NCBI GenBank assembly: GCA_025355325.1
Contig: JANXZX010000056.1
Coordinates: 31,299-95,298, forward strand
Direction of reading: 5' to 3'
From: Geobacteraceae bacterium
GTDB lineage: Bacteria > Desulfobacterota > Desulfuromonadia > Geobacterales > Pseudopelobacteraceae
Length of the DNA stretch: 64,000 nt
In this document: one piece after another, positions 51,991-59,643 of the stretch
Numbering within the stretch: the first letter of the stretch is position 1
Layout: each line of letters starts with the position of its first letter
The notes under the pieces: generated by a model
What the model saw: only the letters and a program-made list of their open reading frames with translations
Database searches by the model: none
What the model was told of the DNA's origin: nothing
Made by a program: the position numbers and the translations under genes

Positions 51991-52030
51991 GATATACCCC
52001 CGGCGAAGTCGCTATCGCCCTTGCAGCTGT

Positions 52031-53389
52031 CTAATTCTGTAACCACGCATTTACTACGTTGAGTTCTTCCTGCTTCAAGGTACCCACGGTATGTTTGAGT
52101 CTGAGTGAATTGAGAATGTAATCCGTACGCGCCTGGGAATATTCTTTTTTGTACTTGTACAGATCCTGCACGGCATCAAGCACCGCCAGGCTGATATATA
52201 ATCCGGATTTGAAACCCTCTTCTTTTGCTTCTACTACCAGCTTTTGTGCATCAATCGACTTTTTCATGGCTTGAACCCGGGTGATGGCGCTTACGATTCC
52301 GTTATAGGTGGAGCGCACCTTGCGCTCGGCGGCACGGTTCTGCTTCGTTACCCCTTGCAGGGAGCTTTGATGCATGTTGACCGCTTCACGGGTCTTTGAG
52401 GTGATAAGTCCACCCTCGTAAAGCGGGATATTGAGTTTAAACATGAGGTCATAGTTCGTTGTATTGCTGCCTCCGCCAAAAAGTGAGCCTTTGGTGTCTT
52501 TGTTATTAAAATCAAACTCGAAGTCGAGAGTTGGATAATGTGCTGCCTTTTGACGGTTCACTTCCTTATCGGCAATTTCTGCTTTCGTTTTCTGAATCAG
52601 GATTTCAAGATTCTGTTTCAATCCCGCTTCAGTCCAATGATCCATGTTTTCGGGGAATGGTGTTGCAAAAGGAATTTCATCTTTAAGCGGTTTGACTTCA
52701 AGAGAAGTCACGCCGCACATTTCGGTAAGCGCCTGTAAAGCGTCATTAAGCAGGTTTTCTGTTTCAACCCTCTGGGCGCTCACCGCTGCAAGGCGCGCCT
52801 CGGTATCATATCGGTCCGTAATTGGCGCCATCCCTTTTTCGGATCGCTCTTTTGCCCACACATAATGGAAGTTTACCGCCGATTCCTCAGCCTTTACCGC
52901 CGCAAGCTTGTCAGTGGTCAGCAGTACATCCATGTACACCTCTGCAACCTTGAGAGCCAGGTCCTGACGGGCTTTTTCAAGTTCCAGAGCGGAGCGGTTC
53001 TGTACTGATTGTGCCTGGCCGATATTCATAAATGAGGAATAGCGGAACAGCGGCTGGATCAGGGTGACAGCGTACGTTTTTGTATCGTAATCCGTTGATC
53101 CCGCAGCATAGACCTGATTTGCCGAGTCGTTCACGCTTTGGAAGGTAAGCGCATAACTCAGGTCTGCATATACTTTCGGTAAAAGCCCCGCGTAGGCCTG
53201 TCGCAAAGTTTCTTTTGTTGCCTGTGTTTCATACTCGACACCACGGAATTGCGGGTCGTTCTTAAGCGCAAGCTGATAATATGAAAGAAGGTCGGAAGCC
53301 GGTGCCGCGTACGCTGGCATTGAAAACAAGGACAGCACTACTGTAGACAATAGTGCTGCTTTGCAGGCGATGATAAGCTTTTTCAACAT
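52031..53389 (-). CDS. TolC-family outer membrane channel
   Basis: A 452-residue outer-membrane efflux protein of the TolC family. The start at 53389 gives a clean Sec signal peptide (K-K near the N-terminus, hydrophobic core, cleavage after A-Y-A at residue 28) and has GGGAGG 5-6 nt upstream; a frame extending 33 codons further has neither. The body shows the two TolC repeats: long A/L/E/K-rich helices, N-x-P-x(F) near the start (N-D-P-Q-F-R) and again L-K-x-x-I-P-x-A-x-P mid-protein, and a C-terminal coiled segment ending in the typical V-L-D-A-V-Q-D-L-Y helix. Lies 40 nt upstream of the giant gene in the same operon; it is the expected outer-membrane exit for it. Confidence 0.9.
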   Translation of the reverse strand: MLKKLIIACKAALLSTVVLSLFSMPAYAAPASDLLSYYQLALKNDPQFRGVEYETQATKETLRQAYAGLLPKVYADLSYALTFQSVNDSANQVYAAGSTDYDTKTYAVTLIQPLFRYSSFMNIGQAQSVQNRSALELEKARQDLALKVAEVYMDVLLTTDKLAAVKAEESAVNFHYVWAKERSEKGMAPITDRYDTEARLAAVSAQRVETENLLNDALQALTEMCGVTSLEVKPLKDEIPFATPFPENMDHWTEAGLKQNLEILIQKTKAEIADKEVNRQKAAHYPTLDFEFDFNNKDTKGSLFGGGSNTTNYDLMFKLNIPLYEGGLITSKTREAVNMHQSSLQGVTKQNRAAERKVRSTYNGIVSAITRVQAMKKSIDAQKLVVEAKEEGFKSGLYISLAVLDAVQDLYKYKKEYSQARTDYILNSLRLKHTVGTLKQEELNVVNAWLQN

Positions 53390-53458
53390 GATGGCCTCCC
53401 TGAGACGACAGTTGGTGTACTTATTTTGGAATATGTTAATTATGATGGCACGTCTGGC

Positions 53459-53488
53459 ATTATCAGACACAGTGTACCGTAAGATCAA
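53459..53488 (-). promoter_or_regulatory. Candidate sigma70 promoter of the giant operon
   Basis: On the minus strand, TTGATC (-35, 53488-53483) and GATAAT (-10, 53464-53459) are separated by 18 nt. Transcription would start near 53451, giving a leader of about 60 nt before the tolC-like start. The rest of the gap between the tolC-like start and the response regulator holds the LuxR remnant and nothing else I can identify. Confidence 0.5.
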
Positions 53489-53599
53489 ACTTTTGTCTGT
53501 CAGGGAAATGTGTTTTATTTGTAAGGGGAACGCAAAAAAAACTGGTGAGAGGTATAACGATTTTAATATGTTATAGCATGTATCATAAGTATTGTTTGA

Positions 53600-53725
53600 T
53601 TATAAAGCGCACCGCATAAGTTCCTTCGTTCCGTTCAAATTGTTTTTATCAATAATCCGTGCATAATATGTTTTAACGGTTCAAATGCTTATGGAAAAAA
53701 ACGGCGATATCGGGGTTTCGGAATA
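53600..53725 (-). pseudogene. Remnant of a second LuxR-type response regulator (HTH end)
   Basis: This stretch is clearly related at the DNA level to the 3' end of the intact regulator gene at 53932-54552. Read on the minus strand it encodes N-P-D-I-A-V-F-F, then a 2-nt deletion shifts the frame. The new frame reads S-I-S-I-stop-T-V-K-T-Y-Y-A-R-I-I-D-K, then N-N-L-N-G-T-K-E-L, against S-I-S-I-R-T-V-E-T-Y-Y-A-R-I-I-D-K, L-D-L-N-G-M-K-E-L in the intact gene. An Arg codon (CGA) has become TGA. Homology fades upstream of about 53,730, so the receiver domain is gone. A decayed duplicate. Confidence 0.85.
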
Positions 53726-53931
53726 TTGTTTTTCTGGGGAATTTCTTTACCTGTAGTGATGACAAGCTGCCCGGGAAAACGTATTTCAAGTCCTTCTACA
53801 TAAAACGTCCACATTCCAAAAAACAAAAAAACGCCCCATCGTGATCCTGCCGATGTGAGCGGTTTCTTTTCGTACGGATTGCTGAACACTCTGCAACCAC
53901 GATTCTTTTGAAAATAAACATAGTACGAGAT

Positions 53932-54552
53932 CTAAGGAAGATTGGACTTCAAAGCGTACTGTCGAAGCTCCTTCATTCCGTTCAGATCAAGTTTGTCAAT
54001 AATCCGCGCATAGTACGTTTCAACAGTTCGAATGCTTATGGAGAAAAAGGCGGCAATATCAGGGTTTGATTTGCCGAGAGCAAGCATTGCCAGAATCTGT
54101 TTTTCACGCGTACTCAACAAGGCTTCCTGAGTCATATCTCCCGGATTCTGAACTCTGCTGTCCAGGCTCTGGGCAGCCCGGGGACTGACGTAATTTTTCC
54201 CCGCAAGCAGTTCAGATGCTGCAGCCAACAAAATATCGGCTCCTTCCCGTTTGGAAACGTAGCCGACAGCCCCCGCCAAAAAAGCCCTTTCAATCATGGC
54301 AGCATCTTCGTGCATCGAGTAAATCAACACCGAAACACCATGCTCGTGCAATTCGCTTATGAGTTCAAGGCCGTTATCTTCACCAAGCGAGATATCAAGA
54401 AGTGCGATGTCAGCCCCGGAAGCTCCGATCCGCTCAAGGGCCTCACAATTACTGCCGGCTTCACCGCAAACGAAATGTGATTCTTCTGCAAGCAGCAGTT
54501 TCAGCCCCTGCCGCACCGCAGGATGGTCATCAATCAGAAAAATTTGCGCCAT
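53932..54552 (-). CDS. NarL/LuxR-type response regulator
   Basis: A 206-residue transcription regulator: receiver domain with acidic pair D8-D9, phospho-acceptor D53 in A-L-L-D-I-S and the conserved Lys in Y-V-S-K-R, followed by a LuxR/NarL helix-turn-helix (L-S-T-R-E-K-Q-I-L, then G-K-S-N-P-D-I-A, then S-I-R-T-V-E-T-Y-Y-A-R-I). The ATG at 54552 has GAGG 9 nt upstream; a TTG three codons earlier overlaps that site and is less likely. Lies 24 nt after the kinase gene, so the two form an operon and a cognate pair. The closest downstream target is the tolC-giant operon. Confidence 0.9.
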   Translation of the reverse strand: MAQIFLIDDHPAVRQGLKLLLAEESHFVCGEAGSNCEALERIGASGADIALLDISLGEDNGLELISELHEHGVSVLIYSMHEDAAMIERAFLAGAVGYVSKREGADILLAAASELLAGKNYVSPRAAQSLDSRVQNPGDMTQEALLSTREKQILAMLALGKSNPDIAAFFSISIRTVETYYARIIDKLDLNGMKELRQYALKSNLP

Positions 54553-54576
54553 AGTGAGCAACCTCTTTCGGCAGAA

Positions 54577-56640
54577 TTATCCGTGCTCTGAATGAGTTTC
54601 ACAGGGAGCGACACAGGTAACCGAAGTTCCCCCGCCTTCCGCATCGGCGACCGTCAGTGTGCCGCCGATAGACCTGGCCCGATAGGACATGATAACCATG
54701 CCGAGTCCCCCCTTGGTGGCAGCTGCGGCACTTCTGCCGACACCATCGTCCTCGACTTTCAGAGACACTCTATTGCCGTACAGGCAGTTCAAGATGACGG
54801 TAACCCGGCTTGCTCCGGAATGTTTTACCGCATTGGTGATCGCCTCCTGAGCGATACGGCTCAATTGGAGAACTCTTGAATTCAAGCATTCCGTACAGGC
54901 GCGTTCATGCTTGAATTGAATGTCCATGCCGCTGGACTCGCTCAGGTGGTGGGCTAATTCTTCCAGGGAGAGACTGACTCCGTGGAGATCGTGTTCTACA
55001 GGCCAAAGCCCGCGCGAAAGATCATAGGCCTCGTTGACAGATTCCTCAAGCAATAATGAAAGCTGCGCCAATTGGGGTTGTTGCTGACCGGTACTGACCA
55101 GTTTTCGTTCCAGAGCCGAACATTGCAATCTGGCGCCGGTCAGCTTTTGGCACAGCCCGTCATGCAGATTGTGACTGATACGCCGGCGTTCGTCATCGCT
55201 GATATGGACAATTTCGTGTGCCAGCTTGGTCCTTTCGGAAACTTCATCTTCCAGGATTTGATTTTTTTCCGACAATTCATCGGACAAATGCTCCACCGCC
55301 GAGAACGCTTTGGAGAAACGCGATGACAGGGCCACCGCCTGAAAGAGCATGAATACGAACATACCGATGTGAATAAGATACACTGAGTGAATCAGGTGCA
55401 GATCGTACAACATGTCGTTGATGCCGGTCCCCCCCATGACGATGAAGCCGAGCAGAATGAGCGGTGCTCCCTCCCTTCGCCTGTGTGCTGCCTTGAACAG
55501 CATGGTAAGGCAATACACAATCATGGCTATGGAAAAAAGATAAAATGCGGGAATAGCCGAGGTGAAGGACATGGTTGAAACAACAAGCCCCATACACACA
55601 AAGAGCAGGGAAATGATCCAGGTAAACTGCTGAAGGCGCGGAGAAAACTCCTTCGGGTACATGGCAAGGAAAAATGCGTATCCAACCGGAATTGAGGCGA
55701 TAAAACAGAGCAGGTCAATCCGGTACACAAACGCGGCGGGAACAGCGGTGAAGAGGAGGTTGACCACCCAGTCGCTCGCATTCGAGGTGAATGAGTTGAC
55801 CATCCACAACAGGCAGTACACACCGAAATAAAGCGGAGTTGTGTCCTTTTTTCGAGAGAAGTACAGGGCAAGATGATACATGCCCATGACCGCCTGACTG
55901 CCGATGCAGAGCAGGGCAAGCACCCATGTTCTCAGCTGGTTTTGCTCAACCGTGCGTGACTGGCCAAGCTCAATGGAGGAAGAAATCCCTCCTTCGCGAT
56001 AATGGAAGTTGGATATCTGCAGCACGAGCTCAATCGGTCGGCCTTCATCCCGGATGGTGAACCGGGGCAGCTGGACTGCCTGGCGGGGAATTTCTCCGGC
56101 AGCGTCCGTACCTACCACACCGTTCTCCACAATAAGCGTGCCGTTGGCCCACAGCTTGTACGCAGAATCCAACTCAACAAGACGCAGCGCCAACTCGCGG
56201 TTTCCCGGCCCGGGCATAATGTTCAGCCTGAAGGTCGCATAGCCGGCGCTCCCCAGTTTATTTTCATTGAGTTTGAAATTGTTCCAGGAATCCGGCAGAG
56301 AAAAATAGGCGGGAACCGGCAGGCTGCGGGCTCTGCGGAAATCATCCGGGGTTAGAAGCTGCTTCCAGTAGAATTCCCATTCACCATCCAGGCGTACCGG
56401 TTCTGAACCGGACAAAGCCACCGTGGACAAATCAATTATGCCCTGTCTTGCGCGGGGTGACGGGCTATTGCCGGAGTCGTCAGTCGTGCAGCCGCAGATA
56501 ACTGTGAGCAGTACCAGCAGCGCCAGCGGAAAAAGAGACCGCACCACTTTCACGGTTTCTGCTAATGCCACAGGAATCCTGGCTACCCTTGCAGGGCATA
56601 TCTTGCTGGTAAAAAGATATGGGGGCATACCTGAATACAT
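54577..56640 (-). CDS. 7TMR-DISM sensor histidine kinase (HisKA_3 type)
   Basis: A 687-residue sensor kinase. After a hydrophobic N-terminus with a lipobox-like V-I-C-G-C (C51), a periplasmic 7TMR-DISM extracellular domain (about 70-235) contains G-x-W-x-F-Y-W near its start. Seven membrane segments follow (about 240-440), then a short coiled coil and a HisKA_3 dimerisation helix, E-R-R-R-I-S-H-N-L-H493-D-G, with the phospho-His in L-H-D. The HATPase domain shows the N box (I-T-N-A-V-K-H) and G boxes (D-D-G-V-G-R, G-G-L-G-M). Extracellular DISM domains often bind carbohydrates or similar ligands. The upstream-most ATG has no ribosome site; a GTG at 56571 preceded by AGGA would start just before the signal segment and may be the true start. 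Partner: the regulator immediately downstream. Confidence 0.88.
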   Translation of the reverse strand: MYSGMPPYLFTSKICPARVARIPVALAETVKVVRSLFPLALLVLLTVICGCTTDDSGNSPSPRARQGIIDLSTVALSGSEPVRLDGEWEFYWKQLLTPDDFRRARSLPVPAYFSLPDSWNNFKLNENKLGSAGYATFRLNIMPGPGNRELALRLVELDSAYKLWANGTLIVENGVVGTDAAGEIPRQAVQLPRFTIRDEGRPIELVLQISNFHYREGGISSSIELGQSRTVEQNQLRTWVLALLCIGSQAVMGMYHLALYFSRKKDTTPLYFGVYCLLWMVNSFTSNASDWVVNLLFTAVPAAFVYRIDLLCFIASIPVGYAFFLAMYPKEFSPRLQQFTWIISLLFVCMGLVVSTMSFTSAIPAFYLFSIAMIVYCLTMLFKAAHRRREGAPLILLGFIVMGGTGINDMLYDLHLIHSVYLIHIGMFVFMLFQAVALSSRFSKAFSAVEHLSDELSEKNQILEDEVSERTKLAHEIVHISDDERRRISHNLHDGLCQKLTGARLQCSALERKLVSTGQQQPQLAQLSLLLEESVNEAYDLSRGLWPVEHDLHGVSLSLEELAHHLSESSGMDIQFKHERACTECLNSRVLQLSRIAQEAITNAVKHSGASRVTVILNCLYGNRVSLKVEDDGVGRSAAAATKGGLGMVIMSYRARSIGGTLTVADAEGGGTSVTCVAPCETHSEHG

Positions 56641-56843
56641 ACCGTATTTGTCGTGAAAACATGATCAGTGCACGACATGATATTCGTGTTTGTTCAGCAC
56701 AATAAAATAACCGGAATGTGAGCAAAGCAAGGCGACAGATATTTATGTCTGAATCACCGGCGACTGAAGCTATCACCATGAATGAGTCAGAGTCAAAGAA
56801 ATTTTGGGACAGAATATAATGCGCGAAACCCGATATAGAGCGA

Positions 56844-58106
56844 CTATGCCAGCAACAGCGAAATTGCGTGCAGCAGCAGGCCGATAACGCCGCCGACCAG
56901 CGTGCCGTTCATCCTGATAAACTGCAGGTCGGAACCGATGCTCAGCTCGATCTCATTGGTATAGTCATCGATTTCCCACTGCTGCACCGTACCGGAAATA
57001 TGCCCGGCAATGGCGGTTCGCATCGTATCTCCATAGTGCAGTACCAGTGTTTCAAGGTGTTCGTTCAAAGATTCTTTCAGTCCCCGGTTCTGCGACAAAG
57101 CGGCGCCAAGGCCGGCGACAGCCGCTGATATTTTCTCCTGCATCTGCGAATCGGGCTGATGCAGGTCGGTGCTCAGCCAGTTTTTCAGATCAGTACCGAT
57201 GTTCCGCGCATAATCGGATATTGACTGGTTATGAACAACCTCGCTCTTGATCGCTTCGACTTTGTCGCGCAGCACCGGGTCCGATTTCAGTCGGACGCCG
57301 AAGTTCGTCACGGCAGTGTCAAACTTACCGCGAACCTCATGGGCCGGATCGGCATTAACTTCCTGAATGAAGGCGTTGATCCTCTTAATGATCTTCTCGC
57401 CCGCTCCTCTGGCAAACTGGTCCCGATTGGGGATGAAGGCAACCAGCAGCGGATATTCCTTGGCACACATGTCGTCTATGGATTTGGCAAGCCGGGCCTG
57501 TGCCTCGTCGCTCGCCAGCCACCCGGCAAAGCGGTTCTGCAGATCATTCAGTACGATCTGATGGCGCTGGTCTTTTCTGAGCGTATCGAGAATCGTTCCG
57601 GCAGAAGTGGAGAGATCGAAACTTTCAATCCGGTTGTTCAGGGCGGCTCTCAGCAGCAGCTGCACTCGTTCGTCGTCGATAAAATCCAGGGAGTCGGCAA
57701 GCACCCGGGTCACACCCTTGGCCAGACCGGCAGAATTGTTACTCGACATCAAATAGGCGGCAAGATGCTCGGCCGGATTGTACTCCCGCAGCTTGGCAAT
57801 CATGGTATCAGTGGCAAGAAACTTGTCACGGATAAAGTCGGCGAGATTTCCGGCTATGGCGTCCTTCTTGTTTTTAATGATGGCCGTATGCGGTATCGGC
57901 ACTCCCATTGGATGGCGGAACAGCGCCACGACAGCAAACCAGTCCGCCAGTGCGCCAACCATAGCCGCCTCGGCAAAAGCGGCCAGCCACCCCCAGGCGC
58001 CATGTCCCTTTTGCAGTCGGGCAATCACAAATAACAGCGCCGCTCCAATCATCAACCACGTTGCGATTCTCTTGTTTCTGATCAGTAATCGTTTTCTGTA
58101 GTCCAC
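56844..58106 (-). CDS. DUF445 inner-membrane protein
   Basis: A 420-residue DUF445 protein, comparable in length to YjiN-like members. Hydrophobic segments lie near the N-terminus (about 15-65, including the conserved A-D-W-F-A-V-x-A-L-F-R-H-P family motif at about 54-66) and at the extreme C-terminus (about 395-420), with a long helical, probably periplasmic or cytoplasmic, middle. GTG start with GGAGA about 8 nt upstream. The function of the family is unknown. Single-gene unit; no clear terminator seen before the kinase gene. Confidence 0.88.
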   Translation of the reverse strand: MDYRKRLLIRNKRIATWLMIGAALLFVIARLQKGHGAWGWLAAFAEAAMVGALADWFAVVALFRHPMGVPIPHTAIIKNKKDAIAGNLADFIRDKFLATDTMIAKLREYNPAEHLAAYLMSSNNSAGLAKGVTRVLADSLDFIDDERVQLLLRAALNNRIESFDLSTSAGTILDTLRKDQRHQIVLNDLQNRFAGWLASDEAQARLAKSIDDMCAKEYPLLVAFIPNRDQFARGAGEKIIKRINAFIQEVNADPAHEVRGKFDTAVTNFGVRLKSDPVLRDKVEAIKSEVVHNQSISDYARNIGTDLKNWLSTDLHQPDSQMQEKISAAVAGLGAALSQNRGLKESLNEHLETLVLHYGDTMRTAIAGHISGTVQQWEIDDYTNEIELSIGSDLQFIRMNGTLVGGVIGLLLHAISLLLA

Positions 58107-58152
58107 ACTATTTCTCCGGAAAGTTCATTGTTTGCATTCATAAAAAATACAA

Positions 58153-58180
58153 AAACCGCTTCATCTGCTGGAAGCGGTTT
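58153..58180 (-). terminator. Intrinsic terminator after the HAD gene
   Basis: A perfect 10-bp stem (AAACCGCTTC / GAAGCGGTTT) with an 8-nt loop. On the minus strand it is followed by T-rich sequence (TTTTTGTATTTTTT), as expected for the end of the HAD hydrolase transcript. The DUF445 gene lies just downstream. Confidence 0.85.
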
Positions 58181-58228
58181 CCGTTACGCGATCAGTTTTA
58201 TGGCACGGCTGCGGTGTATTTGTCAACT

Positions 58229-58840
58229 CTAAGACGTCATATCCTCGGCAAGTTCTTCGAGATTCGCCACCGCCACATCCGCCAGTTCAGGCCAGCGGAA
58301 GGCGCCGGTTCGATCCACATGGATGGTGGCGGTACCGGCAGCGCGCCCTACCTGAAGGTCGAACAGATAGTCACCCACCATAACCGCCTCGTCCGGTCTG
58401 CTCCCCCAGGCATCAAGCAGGATTTCAATCCCCTCCGGGTGAGGCTTTGGCGCCGCCTCATCCCGTCCGAGGACCGCTTCCGGGGCAAAAAAATCCTTGA
58501 GACCGATCATGCCGAGGGTATGGAGGGCGATCTCCCGTGTGTTACGGGTCAGAATGCCGATGCGTGAACCGCGCCGGAGCAACTGTTCAAGAAGCCGTTC
58601 GGCACCAGGGGCAGCAGCGGTTCTGGCGGCCAGCTCATACTCTATCTCGATCAACCTGGAATGCTTTGCCGCAGCTTCGGCAGTCGGCAAAGAAGCCAGA
58701 AATCCCAGGATATCGGGGTCGGTTTCCGCCATGCCGAGCATCGCACGGATGACGGCAAAATCGTGAACCGGCAACGTCAACGTTCCGTCCAGGTCGAATA
58801 TCCAATAGCGGCGGGCAAGTATGTGTTTGTGATGGGTCAT
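58229..58840 (-). CDS. HAD-superfamily hydrolase (phosphoglycolate-phosphatase-like)
   Basis: A 203-residue haloacid dehalogenase-like hydrolase with the four HAD motifs: motif I F-D-L-D-G-T-L-T near the N-terminus (nucleophile and acid/base Asp), motif II I-L-T-R-N in the middle, motif III Lys in A-P-K-P-H-P-E-G, and motif IV M-V-G-D-Y-L-F-D. A helical cap lies between motifs I and II, so subclass I, similar to Gph/PGMB-type phosphatases. The substrate cannot be told from sequence. Transcribed alone, divergently from DUF4337, and closed by a strong terminator. Confidence 0.88.
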   Translation of the reverse strand: MTHHKHILARRYWIFDLDGTLTLPVHDFAVIRAMLGMAETDPDILGFLASLPTAEAAAKHSRLIEIEYELAARTAAAPGAERLLEQLLRRGSRIGILTRNTREIALHTLGMIGLKDFFAPEAVLGRDEAAPKPHPEGIEILLDAWGSRPDEAVMVGDYLFDLQVGRAAGTATIHVDRTGAFRWPELADVAVANLEELAEDMTS

Positions 58841-58930
58841 AGCGACAGGATACCTTTATTTGGCCTTTGCGGCAACCGGGATATTCGGGGGGTAGGGTGG
58901 CATGATTTTTACTTCCAAGTCCGGGTAGAG

Positions 58931-58940
58931 TTGCTATAAT
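58931..58940 (+). promoter_or_regulatory. Extended -10 promoter of the DUF4337 gene
   Basis: TATAAT at 58935-58940 preceded by TTGC (extended -10 context); the -35 region (around 58912-58917, TTCCA-like) is weak. It lies 30 nt upstream of the DUF4337 start, which has its own AAAGGAG ribosome site. Confidence 0.65.
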
Positions 58941-58969
58941 GCGCCAGTTTTAAATTAAAGGAGTGACAG

Positions 58970-59557
58970 ATGGCTGATATAGAAGTCCCTGATTACGAAG
59001 AACTGGCGGAACAGGCAAAAAACAGGTTCGGCAGGCGGGTAGCCCTGGTCACGGCACTCTATGCCGTGCTGCTGGCGATTACCTCTCTGGGCGGCAACAA
59101 TGCCGGCAAGGACATGATGCTGTCGCAGCAGCAGGCATCCAACAACTGGGCCTTTTATCAATCAAAAGTCATGCGGGAACATACCTACCGCATCGAGGCC
59201 CTGAAGACAAAAGCACTGCTTGCCGAACGGGGCGGTGCAATGGCACCCGAGGCGCGGAGTCAATATGCCGAACTGCTTGCCCTGGCGGAAAAAGAGTCAG
59301 CCCGGTTCGCTCTGGAAAAGAAGGATATTGAGGTAAAAGCGAAGCAGTTGGAGCAAACCCGCGATGTCTCCATGAGAAAGGACCCGTATTTCGATTTCGC
59401 GGAAGCGTTTCTCCAGATTGCCATCGTTTTATCCTCCATAGCCATCCTCTCCAGCTCCTTTGCGGTCTTCTGTATTTCCGCCGCCTCAGCGGTGAGCGGA
59501 ACCATTCTCATGGTGAACGGTTATACGCTGCTGTTTTCCCTGCCGTTCCTAGGCTGA
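58970..59557 (+). CDS. DUF4337 family membrane protein
   Basis: A 195-residue protein matching DUF4337: one N-terminal membrane helix (about 22-42) after a short acidic cytoplasmic tail, the family's S-Q-Q-Q-A-S-N-N-W-x-F-Y-Q segment, a long charged coiled coil (about 65-130), then two C-terminal membrane helices (about 140-190). ATG start 6 nt after GGAG. The family is widespread and uncharacterised; nothing here suggests a specific role. Single-gene unit between its own promoter and terminator. Confidence 0.88.
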   Translation: MADIEVPDYEELAEQAKNRFGRRVALVTALYAVLLAITSLGGNNAGKDMMLSQQQASNNWAFYQSKVMREHTYRIEALKTKALLAERGGAMAPEARSQYAELLALAEKESARFALEKKDIEVKAKQLEQTRDVSMRKDPYFDFAEAFLQIAIVLSSIAILSSSFAVFCISAASAVSGTILMVNGYTLLFSLPFLG

Positions 59558-59588
59558 TTTGACCGGTTTCCGGATTAAGCAGATAAAT

Positions 59589-59624
59589 GGGGGCACGCTA
59601 CTTTTAACAAGACAGCGTGCCCCC
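59589..59624 (+). terminator. Intrinsic terminator after DUF4337
   Basis: A perfect 11-bp GC-rich stem (GGGGGCACGCT / AGCGTGCCCCC) with a 14-nt loop, followed on the plus strand by TCTTTATTTATT. It lies between two converging genes and may serve both, though the T-tail is only on the plus side. Confidence 0.88.
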
Positions 59625-59643
59625 TCTTTATTTATTACCGCAG

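Noticed and set aside
5257..51990. Several adjoining genes mis-joined into one frame
   Set aside because: No stop codon or internal ribosome site with start was found, and domains run continuously. Only repeat collapse in assembly could alter this, and that needs long reads.
53440..53465. Sigma54-like TGGCAC...GC on the plus strand
   Set aside because: The GG-to-GC spacing is about two bases too short, and it points away from a plausible gene.
53689..53889. 66-codon minus-strand frame
   Set aside because: Its end overlaps the decayed LuxR remnant in the wrong frame, and it has no ribosome site; best explained as part of the degenerate region.
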